The position numbers and the translations under genes are program-made. From Georgenia soli (GTDB lineage: Bacteria; Actinomycetota; Actinomycetes; Actinomycetales; Actinomycetaceae), in contig NZ_PDJI01000004.1 in NCBI RefSeq assembly GCF_002563695.1, positions 2,356,001 through 2,420,000 of the forward strand: a DNA stretch of 64,000 bases, read 5' to 3'. Below, piece by piece: positions 44,985 through 53,564 of this stretch. Below the pieces are notes generated by a model, which was given only the letters and a program-made list of their open reading frames with translations, did no database searches and was not told the DNA's origin. The first letter of the stretch is position 1; each line of letters begins with the position of its first letter.

Positions 44985-45415
44985 GCGCCCCGATCGAGCC
45001 AGGGCGGGCGCAGCCGCCCCCGCAGGCGTCGGTCGGTGAGCTCTTCGGCGAGATCTCGAGGGACCTCTCCACGCTGATCCGTCAGGAGATCGCCCTCGCG
45101 AAGGCGGAGACCACGGAGTCCGCCAAGAAGGCCGGGGCGGGCGCCGGGATGTACGGCGGCGCCGGCGTGGCCGGGCACTTCGTGCTCCTCTTTCTCTCCC
45201 TCGCCGTGTGGTGGGGGCTGGGCTGGCTGATCGGTGGCGAGGACTGGCCCGCACTGGGCTGGTCCGGGCTCATCGTCGCGATCGTCTGGGCGGTCGTCGC
45301 AGCCGTGCTCTACGCGCAGGGCAAGAAGAAGATGCAGCAGGTCCGCGGCATGCCCCAGACCGCGGAGACCGTGAAGAAGATTCCCGACGCTCTCAAGGGA
45401 GAGGACAGGCCATGA
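44981..45415 (+). CDS. actinobacterial holin-X family protein
   Basis: 144 residues. The family pattern is clear: the amphipathic helix SVGELFGEISRDLSTLIRQEIALAKAETTESAKKAG, then two membrane helices (about residues 60-82 and 90-113), and a basic tail. Despite the name the family is not known to lyse cells; it is usually chromosomal and found with DUF3618 genes, as here. Both ends overlap neighbours by ATGA (44981-44984 and 45412-45415). Confidence 0.87.
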   Translation: MSAPIEPGRAQPPPQASVGELFGEISRDLSTLIRQEIALAKAETTESAKKAGAGAGMYGGAGVAGHFVLLFLSLAVWWGLGWLIGGEDWPALGWSGLIVAIVWAVVAAVLYAQGKKKMQQVRGMPQTAETVKKIPDALKGEDRP

Positions 45416-46143
45416 CCACGAGCAGCAACGACCCCGACCAGATCCGCGCCGACATCGAGCGGACCCGCAGCGAGCTCAGCGGGGACGTGGACGCGCTCGC
45501 CGAGAAGGTCAGCCCCTCCCGCGTCGCGGAGCGGCAGACCGAGAAGGTCAAGAGCGCCGTCTCCGGCGTCAAGGACAAGGTCTTCGGCGTCGCCGAGGAC
45601 GCCAAGGACAAGGTGACCGGCGGGGCGGAGTCCGTGCGCGACTCGGTCTCCGGCGGCGCCGAGTCCGTCCGCGAGGGAGCCGGGTCCGTCACGGACAGCG
45701 CCCGGCAGGCACCCCACCAGGTCAGGCGGAAGGCGGAGGGCAACCCGCTCGCCGCCGGCGTCATCGCCTTCGGCGTGGGCCTGCTCGCCTCGTCGCTCAT
45801 CCCCGCCTCCCGCAAGGAGCGCGAGGTGGTGACCCAGGCGAAGGAGAGCCAGACCCTCAAGGACGTCACCGAGGGCGCCAAGGGCATGGGCCAGGAGATG
45901 GCCGAGCACCTGCGCGAGCCCGCCCAGGAGGCGGCGCAGCAGGTGCGGGCCACGGCCACCGAGGGGGCGCAGCAGGTGAAGGAGACCGCCACCAGCGGCG
46001 CTCAGGACGTCAAGCAGGAGGCGCAGCACGCCGCCGAGGACGTCAAGGGCGAGGCCCAGGACTCCAGGGACCGCATCCAGGGCTCCGCCGGGTCCGGCAG
46101 CGGCTCCGCCGGCACCGGCTACCCGCCCGCCACCGGTTACTGA
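45412..46143 (+). CDS. DUF3618 family protein with long helical tail
   Basis: 243 residues. It begins with the DUF3618 signature DQIRADIERTRSELSGDVDALAEKVSPSR. Next are amphipathic repeats (VSGVKDKVFGVAEDAKDKVTGGAESVRDSVSGGAESVREG), then a membrane helix (NPLAAGVIAFGVGLLASSLIP). A second helical repeat region (EGAQQVKETATSGAQDVKQEAQHAAEDVKG) ends in a Gly/Ser/Tyr tail. Function unknown; probably forms a membrane-bound helical assembly with the two preceding proteins. Confidence 0.85.
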   Translation: MTTSSNDPDQIRADIERTRSELSGDVDALAEKVSPSRVAERQTEKVKSAVSGVKDKVFGVAEDAKDKVTGGAESVRDSVSGGAESVREGAGSVTDSARQAPHQVRRKAEGNPLAAGVIAFGVGLLASSLIPASRKEREVVTQAKESQTLKDVTEGAKGMGQEMAEHLREPAQEAAQQVRATATEGAQQVKETATSGAQDVKQEAQHAAEDVKGEAQDSRDRIQGSAGSGSGSAGTGYPPATGY

Positions 46144-46157
46144 CCGCTGGTCGAACG

Positions 46158-46970
46158 GTGTCCGGACGGTGGCCCGACCGTGAGGTCCGGCACCCGGTGA
46201 CTCTCCAGCGCTGGGAGGACCTCACCTTCCTGCACTGGTCCCTTCCGGCCGCCACCATCCAGGAGTGTCTCCCACCAGGCCTGGCCGTCGACACCTTCGA
46301 CGGCCGGGCCTGGCTCGGTGTGACGCCGTTCCGCATGCACGCCCGGCCGGCCTTCGGGCCGGCCGTGCCGCACCTTTCCACGTTCACCGAGATCAACGTC
46401 CGCACCTACGTCCGCGGGCCCGACGGCGGGGACGGTCTCTGGTTCTTCTCGCTCGAGTGCCCGCGGCTGCCGGTCGTCCTCGCCCTGCGTGCGGTGGGGG
46501 TGCCGTACGTGTGGGCCGACGCCGCCATGCGGGCGGACCCCGGCCACGTCCACTACCGCTCCCGACGGCGGAGCGGGCCGGCGGGGGTCGGCAGGGGCGC
46601 CGGGCCGGCCTCGGCCGGCCGAGACGCGGGGCCGGCCTCGGCCGGCCGAGACGCGGGGCCGGTAGGCGGCGCGGGTTCTTCCGGCCCGGCCGGGATGCGC
46701 GCAAGCGTCGAGGTGGGGGAGCCTCTCGAGCCCGACGCGCTGACCGACTTCCTCACCGGCCGCTGGTCCGCCTACGTCCGGCGGCTGGGGCGGCTGTGGC
46801 GGATCGACGTCGAGCACGAGCCGTGGCCGCTGCGCGCCGCCCGCGCCCGCACCGCGGTCAACGACCTGGTGAGGGCCGCCGGCCTGCCCGCGGTCGCCGG
46901 CGATCCCCTCGTCCACTTCTCGCCCGGTGTCCGCACCCGGCTCGGCGCGCCTGTGCCGGTGGGTGACTGA
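46158..46970 (+). CDS. DUF2071 (YqjF-like) protein with internal repeat insertion
   Basis: 270 residues from GTG 46158. The DUF2071 start is clear: LQRWEDLTFLHWSLPAATIQECLPPGLAVDTFDGRAWLGVTPFRM, then LSTFTEINVRTYV and GLWFFSLECPRLP. Its fold is related to acetoacetate decarboxylase; function is unknown. Residues ~136-175 are an insert with a tandem GPASAGRDA repeat (27-bp DNA repeat) that the family lacks. The domain resumes with VGEPLEPDALTDFLTGRW. Confidence 0.8.
   Translation: MSGRWPDREVRHPVTLQRWEDLTFLHWSLPAATIQECLPPGLAVDTFDGRAWLGVTPFRMHARPAFGPAVPHLSTFTEINVRTYVRGPDGGDGLWFFSLECPRLPVVLALRAVGVPYVWADAAMRADPGHVHYRSRRRSGPAGVGRGAGPASAGRDAGPASAGRDAGPVGGAGSSGPAGMRASVEVGEPLEPDALTDFLTGRWSAYVRRLGRLWRIDVEHEPWPLRAARARTAVNDLVRAAGLPAVAGDPLVHFSPGVRTRLGAPVPVGD
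46603..46656. repeat. 27-bp in-frame tandem duplication
   Basis: Two exact 27-base copies (46603-46629 and 46630-46656) lie inside the DUF2071 gene, and a partial third begins at 46657. Each encodes the nonapeptide GPASAGRDA, so the frame is preserved. Confidence 0.85.
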
Positions 46971-47092
46971 CACGGAGCTCAGGACGGCGGGGGCGGTGCG
47001 CGCTGCCGACCGCCCCACGGGCGCGAACAGGCGGGACAGCTCAGGGGCGTGATACGGAGGAGGGAGGACGTGCGCGACGAAGGAGGACACAG

Positions 47093-48487
47093 GTGATTGA
47101 GGTGCAGGACGTCGATCTGCTGGTGATCGGCGGGGGCAAGGCGGGCAAGTCGTTGGCGATGGACCGGGCGAAGGCCGGGTGGAAGGTCGCCATGGTCGAG
47201 CGGGACAAGATCGGCGGTACGTGCATCAACGTCGCCTGCATCCCGACGAAGTCGCTCGTCGGGTCGGCGCGGACGCTGCTGGACGCCCGGCGCGCCGCGG
47301 TCATGGGCGTCGAGCTCGCGGGCGAGCCCAGCATCTCGCTGGACCTGCTGCGCGAGCACAAGGAGTCAGTGGTCGGCGGCATGGTGGCCGCCCACGCGAA
47401 GATGTTCCCCGCCTCCGGCATGGACTTCATGATGGGCACCGCCCGGTTCACGGGGGATCGCACCGTCGAGGTCGCCCTGAACGACGGCGGCACCCGCGTC
47501 CTCCGCGGCCGCGACGTCGTCATCAACACGGGCACCACCCCCGCGGTCCCGCCCCTGGACGGCATCGAGAGCGCCGACGTGTGGAACTCCGAGACGATCC
47601 TGCACCTCGAGAGGATCCCGGAGTCGATGATCGTCCTCGGCGGCGGGTACGTCGGCTGCGAGTTCGCCTCCATGTTCGCCGTCTTCGGCACGAAGGTGAT
47701 CCTCGTCCAGGGCCGCGACCAGGTCCTGCCGCGCGAGGACCCCGACGTCGCGGCCGGCGTCGCCGGCGTGCTCTCGGCGCAGGGCGTCGAGCTCCGGCTG
47801 GGTGCCCGGGCGCGGGCCGTCCGGCGCGAGGGCGGCCGGGAGGGGCGCGGCGACGTCGTCCTCACGCTCGAGGACGGCAGCGAGATCAGGGCGGAGGAGC
47901 TGCTCGCTGCCACCGGCCGCGCGCCGGTCACCGGCGACCTCGGGATCGACGTCGCCGGGGTCGAGCTGACGGAGAAGGGCTTCGTCGCGGTCGACGCGCA
48001 CCTGCGCACCAGCGCCGACCACGTCTGGGCGGTGGGCGACGTCGCGGGCAGCCCGCAGTTCACCCACGCCTCCTGGAACGACTACCGCGTGCTGAGGAAG
48101 CAGCTCACCGGCGGGGAGGCCACCACCCACGGACGGCTCGTGCCCTACACCGTCTTCACCACGCCCGAGCTCGCGCGGATCGGGCTGAGCGAGACGGAGG
48201 CGCGGGAGCAGGGCTACGAGGTGAAGGTCGCGCGGCTCGACGTGGCCGCGATCCCGCGCGCGAAGACCCTCCACGACACCACCGGCACCTGGAAGGCGGT
48301 CGTCGACGCCGCCACCGATCGGATCCTCGGCGTCGCACTGCTGGGCCACGGCTCCGGCGAGGTGCTCTCCGCCGTGCAGATGGCCATGCTCGGCGGGCTG
48401 CCGTACCAGCAGGTGCGCGACGCCGTCATCACCCACCCGACCATGGCAGAGGGCCTCAACCTGCTCTTCGACACCCTCGGGGACTAG
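47093..48487 (+). CDS. class I pyridine nucleotide-disulfide oxidoreductase
   Basis: 464 residues from GTG 47093, preceded by AAGGAGGA. The FAD motif is LLVIGGGKAGKSLAMDRAKAG, and the redox disulfide is GGTCINVACIPTKSLV. The NAD(P) motif is VLGGGYVGCEFASMFAVFG, the second FAD motif is VWAVGDVAGSPQFTH, and the dimer-interface His is in ITHPTMAEGLN (His-Pro...Glu pair). This fits lipoamide dehydrogenase, mycothione reductase or MerA-like enzymes; there is no heavy-metal domain. Which substrate it reduces cannot be told. Confidence 0.9.
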   Translation: MIEVQDVDLLVIGGGKAGKSLAMDRAKAGWKVAMVERDKIGGTCINVACIPTKSLVGSARTLLDARRAAVMGVELAGEPSISLDLLREHKESVVGGMVAAHAKMFPASGMDFMMGTARFTGDRTVEVALNDGGTRVLRGRDVVINTGTTPAVPPLDGIESADVWNSETILHLERIPESMIVLGGGYVGCEFASMFAVFGTKVILVQGRDQVLPREDPDVAAGVAGVLSAQGVELRLGARARAVRREGGREGRGDVVLTLEDGSEIRAEELLAATGRAPVTGDLGIDVAGVELTEKGFVAVDAHLRTSADHVWAVGDVAGSPQFTHASWNDYRVLRKQLTGGEATTHGRLVPYTVFTTPELARIGLSETEAREQGYEVKVARLDVAAIPRAKTLHDTTGTWKAVVDAATDRILGVALLGHGSGEVLSAVQMAMLGGLPYQQVRDAVITHPTMAEGLNLLFDTLGD

Positions 48488-48617
48488 CAGCTGGGGGAAC
48501 CGGCCACCCAGGAGACCAGCGCTATCTCCCTGTCGTGGGCCGGGGCGTCGGCCGACGGAGATCTCTCGAAGCGGATCAGTTAGCCGGCGGGGTCTAGCCG
48601 TGAAGGGCACAAGACCA

Positions 48618-48669
48618 ACAACGGTGAGGCTTCGATGCTCCAGAAGGATCAATAATCCCTCACCGTTGT
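48618..48669. promoter_or_regulatory. perfect 12-bp inverted repeat, 28-base spacer
   Basis: ACAACGGTGAGG (48618-48629) and CCTCACCGTTGT (48658-48669) are perfect inverted copies, 131 bases behind the oxidoreductase stop and 61 bases before the aminotransferase start. It could be a two-site operator or a long-loop hairpin. There is no T-run, so a standard terminator is unlikely. Confidence 0.5.
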
Positions 48670-48729
48670 CAGCGCCGGCCCGAGATCCGCCGCTCGGCGC
48701 CGCGCGCACCGGCCCGGCACAATGGGCCG

Positions 48730-49998
48730 ATGCGAGAACGCCGCTGGCAGGACGTCGCCCGGGCCACCGGGCTGATCAGACCCGACGGCGCCGTCGCCGC
48801 CACGATCTTCGCCGAGATGTCGGCCCTCGCCACCCGCACGGGCGCCGTCAACCTCGGCCAGGGCTTCCCGGACGTCGACGGTCCCGCCCACGTCAGGGAC
48901 GCCGCCGTCGCCGCCATCCTCGCGGGACACAACCAGTACCCGCCCGGACCGGGCATCCCGCAGCTGCGCGAGGCCGTCGCCGCGCACCAGCGCCGCCACT
49001 ACGGCCTCGAGGTGGACCCGGAGACCGAGGTTCTCGTCACCGCCGGCGCCACCGAGGCGATCGCCGCCGCGGTGCTCGCCCTGGCCGGCCCCGGGGACGA
49101 GGTGGTCACCCTCGAGCCGTACTACGACTCCTACGCGGCGACCATCGCCCTCGCCGGGGCCACCCACCGCACCGTCCCGCTGCGGCCCGGCCCCGACGGC
49201 TTCCACCTCGACCCGGCCGACGTCGCAGCCGCCTTCACGGACCGCACCCGCCTGGTCCTGGTGAACTCCCCGCACAACCCGACCGGCACCGTCCTGACCC
49301 GCGAGGAGCTCACTCTGCTCGGCGAGCACGCCCGGGCCCGCGGCGCCGTCGTCGTCACCGACGAGGTCTACGAGCACCTCACCTTCGGCGCCGAGCACGT
49401 GCCCATGGCCACGCTGCCCGGCATGGCGGGGCACACCCTCACGATCTCCTCGGCGGGCAAGACGCTGTCGTTCACCGGTTGGAAGGTCGGGTGGATGCAC
49501 GGGCCTGCCGAGCTGGTGACCGCGGTGCGCACGGTCAAGCAGTTCCTCACCTACGTCGCCTCCGGTCCGTTCCAGCACGCCGTCGCCACCGCGCTCGCGG
49601 ACGAGGACGGCCGCACCGGCGCGTACGTGGCGGGCCTGGCCGAGTCGCTGCGGGAGCGCCGCGACACCCTCGTCGAGGCCCTGTCGGCGGCCGGTCTCGC
49701 GCCCGTGGTGCCGCGCGGGACCTACTTCGTCGTGGCGGACGGCGCCGGGCTCGGGTACGACGACGCCGTCGAGCTCTGCCGCGATCTGCCCGCCCGCGCC
49801 GGCGTGGTCGCCATCCCGGTCTCGGCCTTCTGCACGCCGGGCGGCCCCGTGGCGGAGCAGCTGCGGTCCTGGGTGCGTCTCACCTTCGTGAAGTCGCCGG
49901 ACGTGCTGGCCCGGGCGGCCGAGGGGCTGCGGCGGCTCCGGGCCGAGGCGGGTCCCGACGGCCGGTCGGGTCTGGACCGATCTGCGATACCGGAGTAG
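48730..49998 (+). CDS. class I/II aminotransferase
   Basis: 422 residues. The PLP fold is complete: AVNLGQGFPDVDGP, NQYPPGPGIPQLREAVA, VTAGATEAI, NSPHNPTGTVL (substrate and ring contacts), VVTDEVYEHL, the lysine in SSAGKTLSFTGWKVGW and the carboxylate Arg in WVRLTFVK. The sequence is closest to the kynurenine/methionine (YbdL, DapC-like) aminotransferase group. Exact substrate unknown. The last ~20 residues are a short basic extension. Confidence 0.9.
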   Translation: MRERRWQDVARATGLIRPDGAVAATIFAEMSALATRTGAVNLGQGFPDVDGPAHVRDAAVAAILAGHNQYPPGPGIPQLREAVAAHQRRHYGLEVDPETEVLVTAGATEAIAAAVLALAGPGDEVVTLEPYYDSYAATIALAGATHRTVPLRPGPDGFHLDPADVAAAFTDRTRLVLVNSPHNPTGTVLTREELTLLGEHARARGAVVVTDEVYEHLTFGAEHVPMATLPGMAGHTLTISSAGKTLSFTGWKVGWMHGPAELVTAVRTVKQFLTYVASGPFQHAVATALADEDGRTGAYVAGLAESLRERRDTLVEALSAAGLAPVVPRGTYFVVADGAGLGYDDAVELCRDLPARAGVVAIPVSAFCTPGGPVAEQLRSWVRLTFVKSPDVLARAAEGLRRLRAEAGPDGRSGLDRSAIPE

Positions 49999-50064
49999 AC
50001 ATGGACGCGGTCGGGTGCGCAGCGTGGCGCCCCGGCCGACGAACCGCCTACACGGAGGTGTGCG

Positions 50065-50526
50065 ATGGGGCACGGAACCAAGCAGGCGTCGATGCGGCAG
50101 ATGCTGCAGTCCTCGCCCATGACACGGATGCCGGGCTCGCACGGGTCCGGGGCGCACCTGGCGAAGTCGTCCGGCCGCAAGGCCAAGATGGCGAAGAAGA
50201 TGGTCAAGTCCCACGGCCCGACGGCGCAGGCCGCCAGCTCGCACGGCCACGGGCAGATGCGGCCGACGGTGAGCGGCCCGCACGCCATGCCGGCGCTCGC
50301 CATCGGTGGATTCGCCACCGGCGCCCGCAGCATCGCCGTCGCGAACATGCTCGCGATCGCGGTGGGGGCGTCCGCCCTGGCGTTCGTCGCGGTGTGGCGG
50401 CTCACGGTCGGCAAGGCGGAGTTCCGCCAGCTGCGCATCCACGAGCTCGAGGTCGACGACCTCACCGTGCGGCGGCTCAACGTGGTGGAGCGCACCTCAC
50501 CGGCCACCGAGCAGCCCGGGATCTGA
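50065..50526 (+). CDS. His/Ser-rich membrane protein, unknown function
   Basis: 153 residues from ATG 50065 with GGAGGTG upstream. The first ~75 residues are rich in His, Ser, Gly and Lys (MGHGTKQ, SHGSGAHLAKSSGRKAKMAKK). One hydrophobic helix follows (VANMLAIAVGASALAFVAVW), then a charged C-terminal stretch (LRIHELEVDDLTVRRLNVVE) with beta-helix-like pattern. The family is not recognised. It is convergent with the ABC ATPase gene. Confidence 0.6.
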   Translation: MGHGTKQASMRQMLQSSPMTRMPGSHGSGAHLAKSSGRKAKMAKKMVKSHGPTAQAASSHGHGQMRPTVSGPHAMPALAIGGFATGARSIAVANMLAIAVGASALAFVAVWRLTVGKAEFRQLRIHELEVDDLTVRRLNVVERTSPATEQPGI

Positions 50527-50558
50527 CCGCGGTCAGCCGTCGTCGGTCCACCGGCGGG

Positions 50559-51599
50559 TCAGCGCGCGCCCGTCCCGACCGCCCTGCGCAGGGCGGCGTG
50601 CAGGCCGTCGGGTGTGAGGGTGCCGACGGCGGATCCGCCGTCGTCCATGACGGTGACGGCGCCGTCCTCGGCCGTGGCGAGGGCGGAGAAGGCGGAGCTG
50701 AGCGTGTCGCCCAGGCGTACCGTCGGTGCGCCCGGCGTGCCGGCCGCCCGCCGCGCGGGCTCCGCGGCCGGACCGGCGCCCGCCGGTGACGAGACCTCCA
50801 CGTCGGCGCGGACCAGTTCCGTCAGCGCCAGGAGCTTCACCGCACGCGCGTCGCCGATGAAGCCCTCGACGAAGGCGTTGGCGGGGCGCGAGAGCAGCAC
50901 CGCGGGCGGCGCGAGCTGCTCGAGCCGGCCGCCCTGGCTGAGGACGGCGACCCGGTCGCCGAGCATGACCGCCTCGTCGATGTCGTGGGTGACGAGCAGG
51001 ACGGTGGTGCCGAGCTCGTCGTGGATGCGGCGGAACTCCGCCTGCAGCGAGCGCCGGCCCTCCGGGTCGACGGCGCCGAACGGCTCGTCCATGAGCATGA
51101 CCTTCGGGTGGGTCGCGAGCGCCCGCGCCACCCCGACCCGCTGGCGCTGACCGCCGGAGAGCTCCTGCGGGTAGCGGGGGCCGTGGACGGCCGGGTCCAG
51201 CCGGACCAGGGTCAGCAGCTCCTCCACCCGCTCCCGGGTGCGGCGCCGGTCCCAGCCGAGGAGGCCGGGCACCGTGGCGACGTTCTGGGCGACCGTGCGG
51301 TGCGGGAACAGCCCCACGTCCTGGATGACGTAGCCGATGCCGCGCCGCAGCCGCGCCGCATCCATCCGGGCGACGTCCTCGCCCTCGAGCAGCACCCGCC
51401 CGCTCGTCGGTTCCACCAGCCGGTTGACCATGCGGAGCAGGGTGGACTTCCCGGACCCCGAGGGGCCCACGAGGGTGAGCAGCTCGTGCGGGGCCACGTC
51501 GAGGTCGAGGTGGCCGACGGCGACCGTCCCGTCGGCGTAGGTCATCCCCACGCCGTCGAAACGGATCAGCGCCTCGCTGGGGGTCTCGGTCTGCGTCAC
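50559..51599 (-). CDS. osmoprotectant-type ABC transporter ATP-binding protein
   Basis: 346 residues from GTG 51599. It has Walker A GPSGSGKST (45-53), Q-loop VIQDVGLFPH, signature LSGGQRQRVGVARALA, Walker B VMLMDEPFGAVDP and H-loop LVTHDIDEA. The C-terminal ~60 residues resemble a single CBS-type repeat (LGDTLSSAFSALATAEDGAVTVMDDGG) after a Pro/Ala-rich linker. OpuA/OpuC ATPases usually carry one or two CBS repeats that sense ionic strength. The permeases and binding protein are on the other strand 1.3 kb away, separated by a flavin oxidoreductase gene. Confidence 0.9.
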   Translation of the reverse strand: MTQTETPSEALIRFDGVGMTYADGTVAVGHLDLDVAPHELLTLVGPSGSGKSTLLRMVNRLVEPTSGRVLLEGEDVARMDAARLRRGIGYVIQDVGLFPHRTVAQNVATVPGLLGWDRRRTRERVEELLTLVRLDPAVHGPRYPQELSGGQRQRVGVARALATHPKVMLMDEPFGAVDPEGRRSLQAEFRRIHDELGTTVLLVTHDIDEAVMLGDRVAVLSQGGRLEQLAPPAVLLSRPANAFVEGFIGDARAVKLLALTELVRADVEVSSPAGAGPAAEPARRAAGTPGAPTVRLGDTLSSAFSALATAEDGAVTVMDDGGSAVGTLTPDGLHAALRRAVGTGAR

Positions 51600-51631
51600 G
51601 GTCAGACGGTACCGGGGCTGGCGGCGGACGA

Positions 51632-52765
51632 TCAGGTCGCCGTCGGTGCCATCTCCTGCCGCAGCGCCCGGGCGAGGAGCTCCAGGGTCTGCAGGCGGCC
51701 GGGCGTGCTGTCCAGGGGCTCGCTCTCGTACGACCCAGCGACCGGCACGAGCATCACCTCGTCGACGCCGTGGGTCCGGGCCAGCTGGGTCAGGGTCTCG
51801 GCGGCACGGTGCGGCTCGGCGATCACCCAGCGCGGCCTCATCGCGTCCAGGGCCTGCTCCGCGACGCCGTCGAGCGGGGTGGCCAGCGCCTCCTCGACCG
51901 TCTCCTGGGGACGCTGCGGCGCCGGGGTGCGCAGCCGCGCCATCTGACGCAGGTGAGGCAGAGCCCGCTCCTCGGCCTCGGCCTGGGTGGGGGCGACCAC
52001 CGTGTTGACGGTGAGGAACGTCCGCGGCTCCGGGAAGCGCTCAGACGGCTCGTAGTTGTCCCGGTACAGACTCAGGACGCGCTCGAGGTTCGGGCCGGCG
52101 AAGTGGTAGGCGAACACGTACGGCAGGCCGAGCACGGCGGCCAGGGAGGCCGAGTAGTCGGAGGATCCGAGCAGCCACACGTCCGGGCTCCCGACCGCGG
52201 CCGGCGTGGCGTGGACGGTGTACGTCTCCCGCGCCCCGCCGCGGCCGGGGATCTGCGCGGTGGCGCCCTCCGGGCTCATGAGGGCGATGACCTCGCGCAC
52301 GTGCTGCGGGAACTGCTCGACGTCCGCCGTCGGGCCCGAGGAGCGCAGCAGCGCGGTGATCACCGGGTCCGAGCCCGGGGCACGGCCGATGCCCAGGTCG
52401 ATGCGACCCGGAGCGAGGGCCTCCAGGGCCGCGAACTGCTCGGCCACGATCAGCGGTGCGTGGTTGGGGAGCATGACGCCGCCCGACCCGAGTCGGATCC
52501 GCTCGGTGCGCGCCGTCGCGGCGGCGATCATGACCGGCGGGCTGGAGGCCGCGATCGCGGGCATGTTGTGGTGCTCGGCGAACCAGTACCGCGTGAAGCC
52601 GAGACGGTCCGCGGCGCCCACGAGCTCCAGGGTCGAGGTCATCGCCTGGGCCGTGGTCTGCCCGGTCCGCACCGGGAGCAGGTCGAGCACGGACAGGGAC
52701 GGGACGAGAGGCTGCTGAGCCGACGTGGACGACGTCTCGGCCGGGGAGTGCGGGTGGCTGCTCAT
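51632..52765 (-). CDS. LLM-class flavin-dependent oxidoreductase (MsnO8-like)
   Basis: 377 residues from ATG 52765. The luciferase-like barrel has LSVLDLLPVRTGQT, FTRYWFAEHHNMPAIAASSPPVMIAAATART, RLGSGGVMLPNHAPLIVAEQFAALEALAPGRIDLGIGRAPG and DVWLLGSSDYSA. Enzymes of this kind use reduced FMN or F420 to oxygenate or reduce small molecules. The substrate is unknown. Co-directional with the ABC ATPase downstream by 33 bases, so they may share a transcript. Confidence 0.88.
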   Translation of the reverse strand: MSSHPHSPAETSSTSAQQPLVPSLSVLDLLPVRTGQTTAQAMTSTLELVGAADRLGFTRYWFAEHHNMPAIAASSPPVMIAAATARTERIRLGSGGVMLPNHAPLIVAEQFAALEALAPGRIDLGIGRAPGSDPVITALLRSSGPTADVEQFPQHVREVIALMSPEGATAQIPGRGGARETYTVHATPAAVGSPDVWLLGSSDYSASLAAVLGLPYVFAYHFAGPNLERVLSLYRDNYEPSERFPEPRTFLTVNTVVAPTQAEAEERALPHLRQMARLRTPAPQRPQETVEEALATPLDGVAEQALDAMRPRWVIAEPHRAAETLTQLARTHGVDEVMLVPVAGSYESEPLDSTPGRLQTLELLARALRQEMAPTAT

Positions 52766-52895
52766 GTTCTGGCCAGCCCGGCGCCGGCGCCAGGTATTCC
52801 CGGCCAGGGGCCGAGTGTTCGTACCCGCAGGAATGACGTTCCGTCGCACCGGCGGCCTCGGACGTCAGCCGCACCCGGTAGCGTCGGTCGGCGTG

Positions 52896-53564
52896 ATGCC
52901 GATGCAGACCGGCGCGGACAACCCGTGGTTCTCGTGGCGCTACCTCGAGAACAACTGGCGCACGCTCGTCGAGCTCACCGGTCAGCACGTCAGCCTCACG
53001 GTCCAGGCGGTGCTCATCGCGCTCCTGCTGGCCGTGCCGCTGGCCGTGCTGGCGCGGGGCCGGCCGGCCCTGTCCGGAGCGGTCCTCGGCACCTCCGCGG
53101 TGCTCTACACCGTTCCCTCCCTCGCCCTGTTCGGGCTCCTCGCGCCGTTCACCGGCATCGGCCGCACCACCGTGCTGATCGGCCTGGTCGCGTACGCGAT
53201 GCTCGTCCTGGTGCGCAACACCCTCGTGGGGCTGCGGGGCGTCCCGCCCGCCGTCGTGGACGCGGCCGACGGCATGGGGTACTCCCGGGCGCGGCGCCTG
53301 CTCGCCGTCGAGCTCCCCCTCGCCCTGCCGGCCATCATCACGGGGATCCGCCTGGCCACGGTCACCACGGTCGCGCTGGTGACGGTCGGCGTCGTCGTCG
53401 GCTACGGCGGCCTGGGCCAGGCGATGTACCGGGGGTTCACCTCCTCCTACCGCGCCGAGATCATGGCCGCCTCCCTGCTGTGCGTGGCGATCGCCCTCGT
53501 CGCGGACCTCGTGCTGCTGGCCCTCGGCCGACTCGTCACGCCGTGGCTACGGAGGCGAGCATGA
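52896..53564 (+). CDS. osmoprotectant ABC transporter permease (first subunit)
   Basis: 222 residues from ATG 52896; GTG 52893 and ATG 52902 are also possible. About five membrane helices are seen. The ProW/OpuCB-type pattern is clear: HVSLTVQAVLIALLLAVPLAVLARG, the EAA loop VPPAVVDAADGMGYSRARRLLAVELPLALPAIITG, and TVGVVVGYGGLGQAMYRG. It pairs with the next permease, whose start overlaps its stop (ATGA, 53561-53564). Confidence 0.9.
   Translation: MPMQTGADNPWFSWRYLENNWRTLVELTGQHVSLTVQAVLIALLLAVPLAVLARGRPALSGAVLGTSAVLYTVPSLALFGLLAPFTGIGRTTVLIGLVAYAMLVLVRNTLVGLRGVPPAVVDAADGMGYSRARRLLAVELPLALPAIITGIRLATVTTVALVTVGVVVGYGGLGQAMYRGFTSSYRAEIMAASLLCVAIALVADLVLLALGRLVTPWLRRRA

Noticed and set aside
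44981..45415. Holin-X gene as evidence of a prophage
   Set aside because: The family is normally chromosomal in actinobacteria and no phage genes are near.
48649..50442. Antisense frame of about 597 codons opposite the aminotransferase
   Set aside because: GC-rich codon bias keeps this frame open; no domain or ribosome site supports it.
48600..50789. Long plus-strand frame over the aminotransferase
   Set aside because: Composition is Arg/Ala/Pro-rich noise, and the aminotransferase frame contains all expected motifs.
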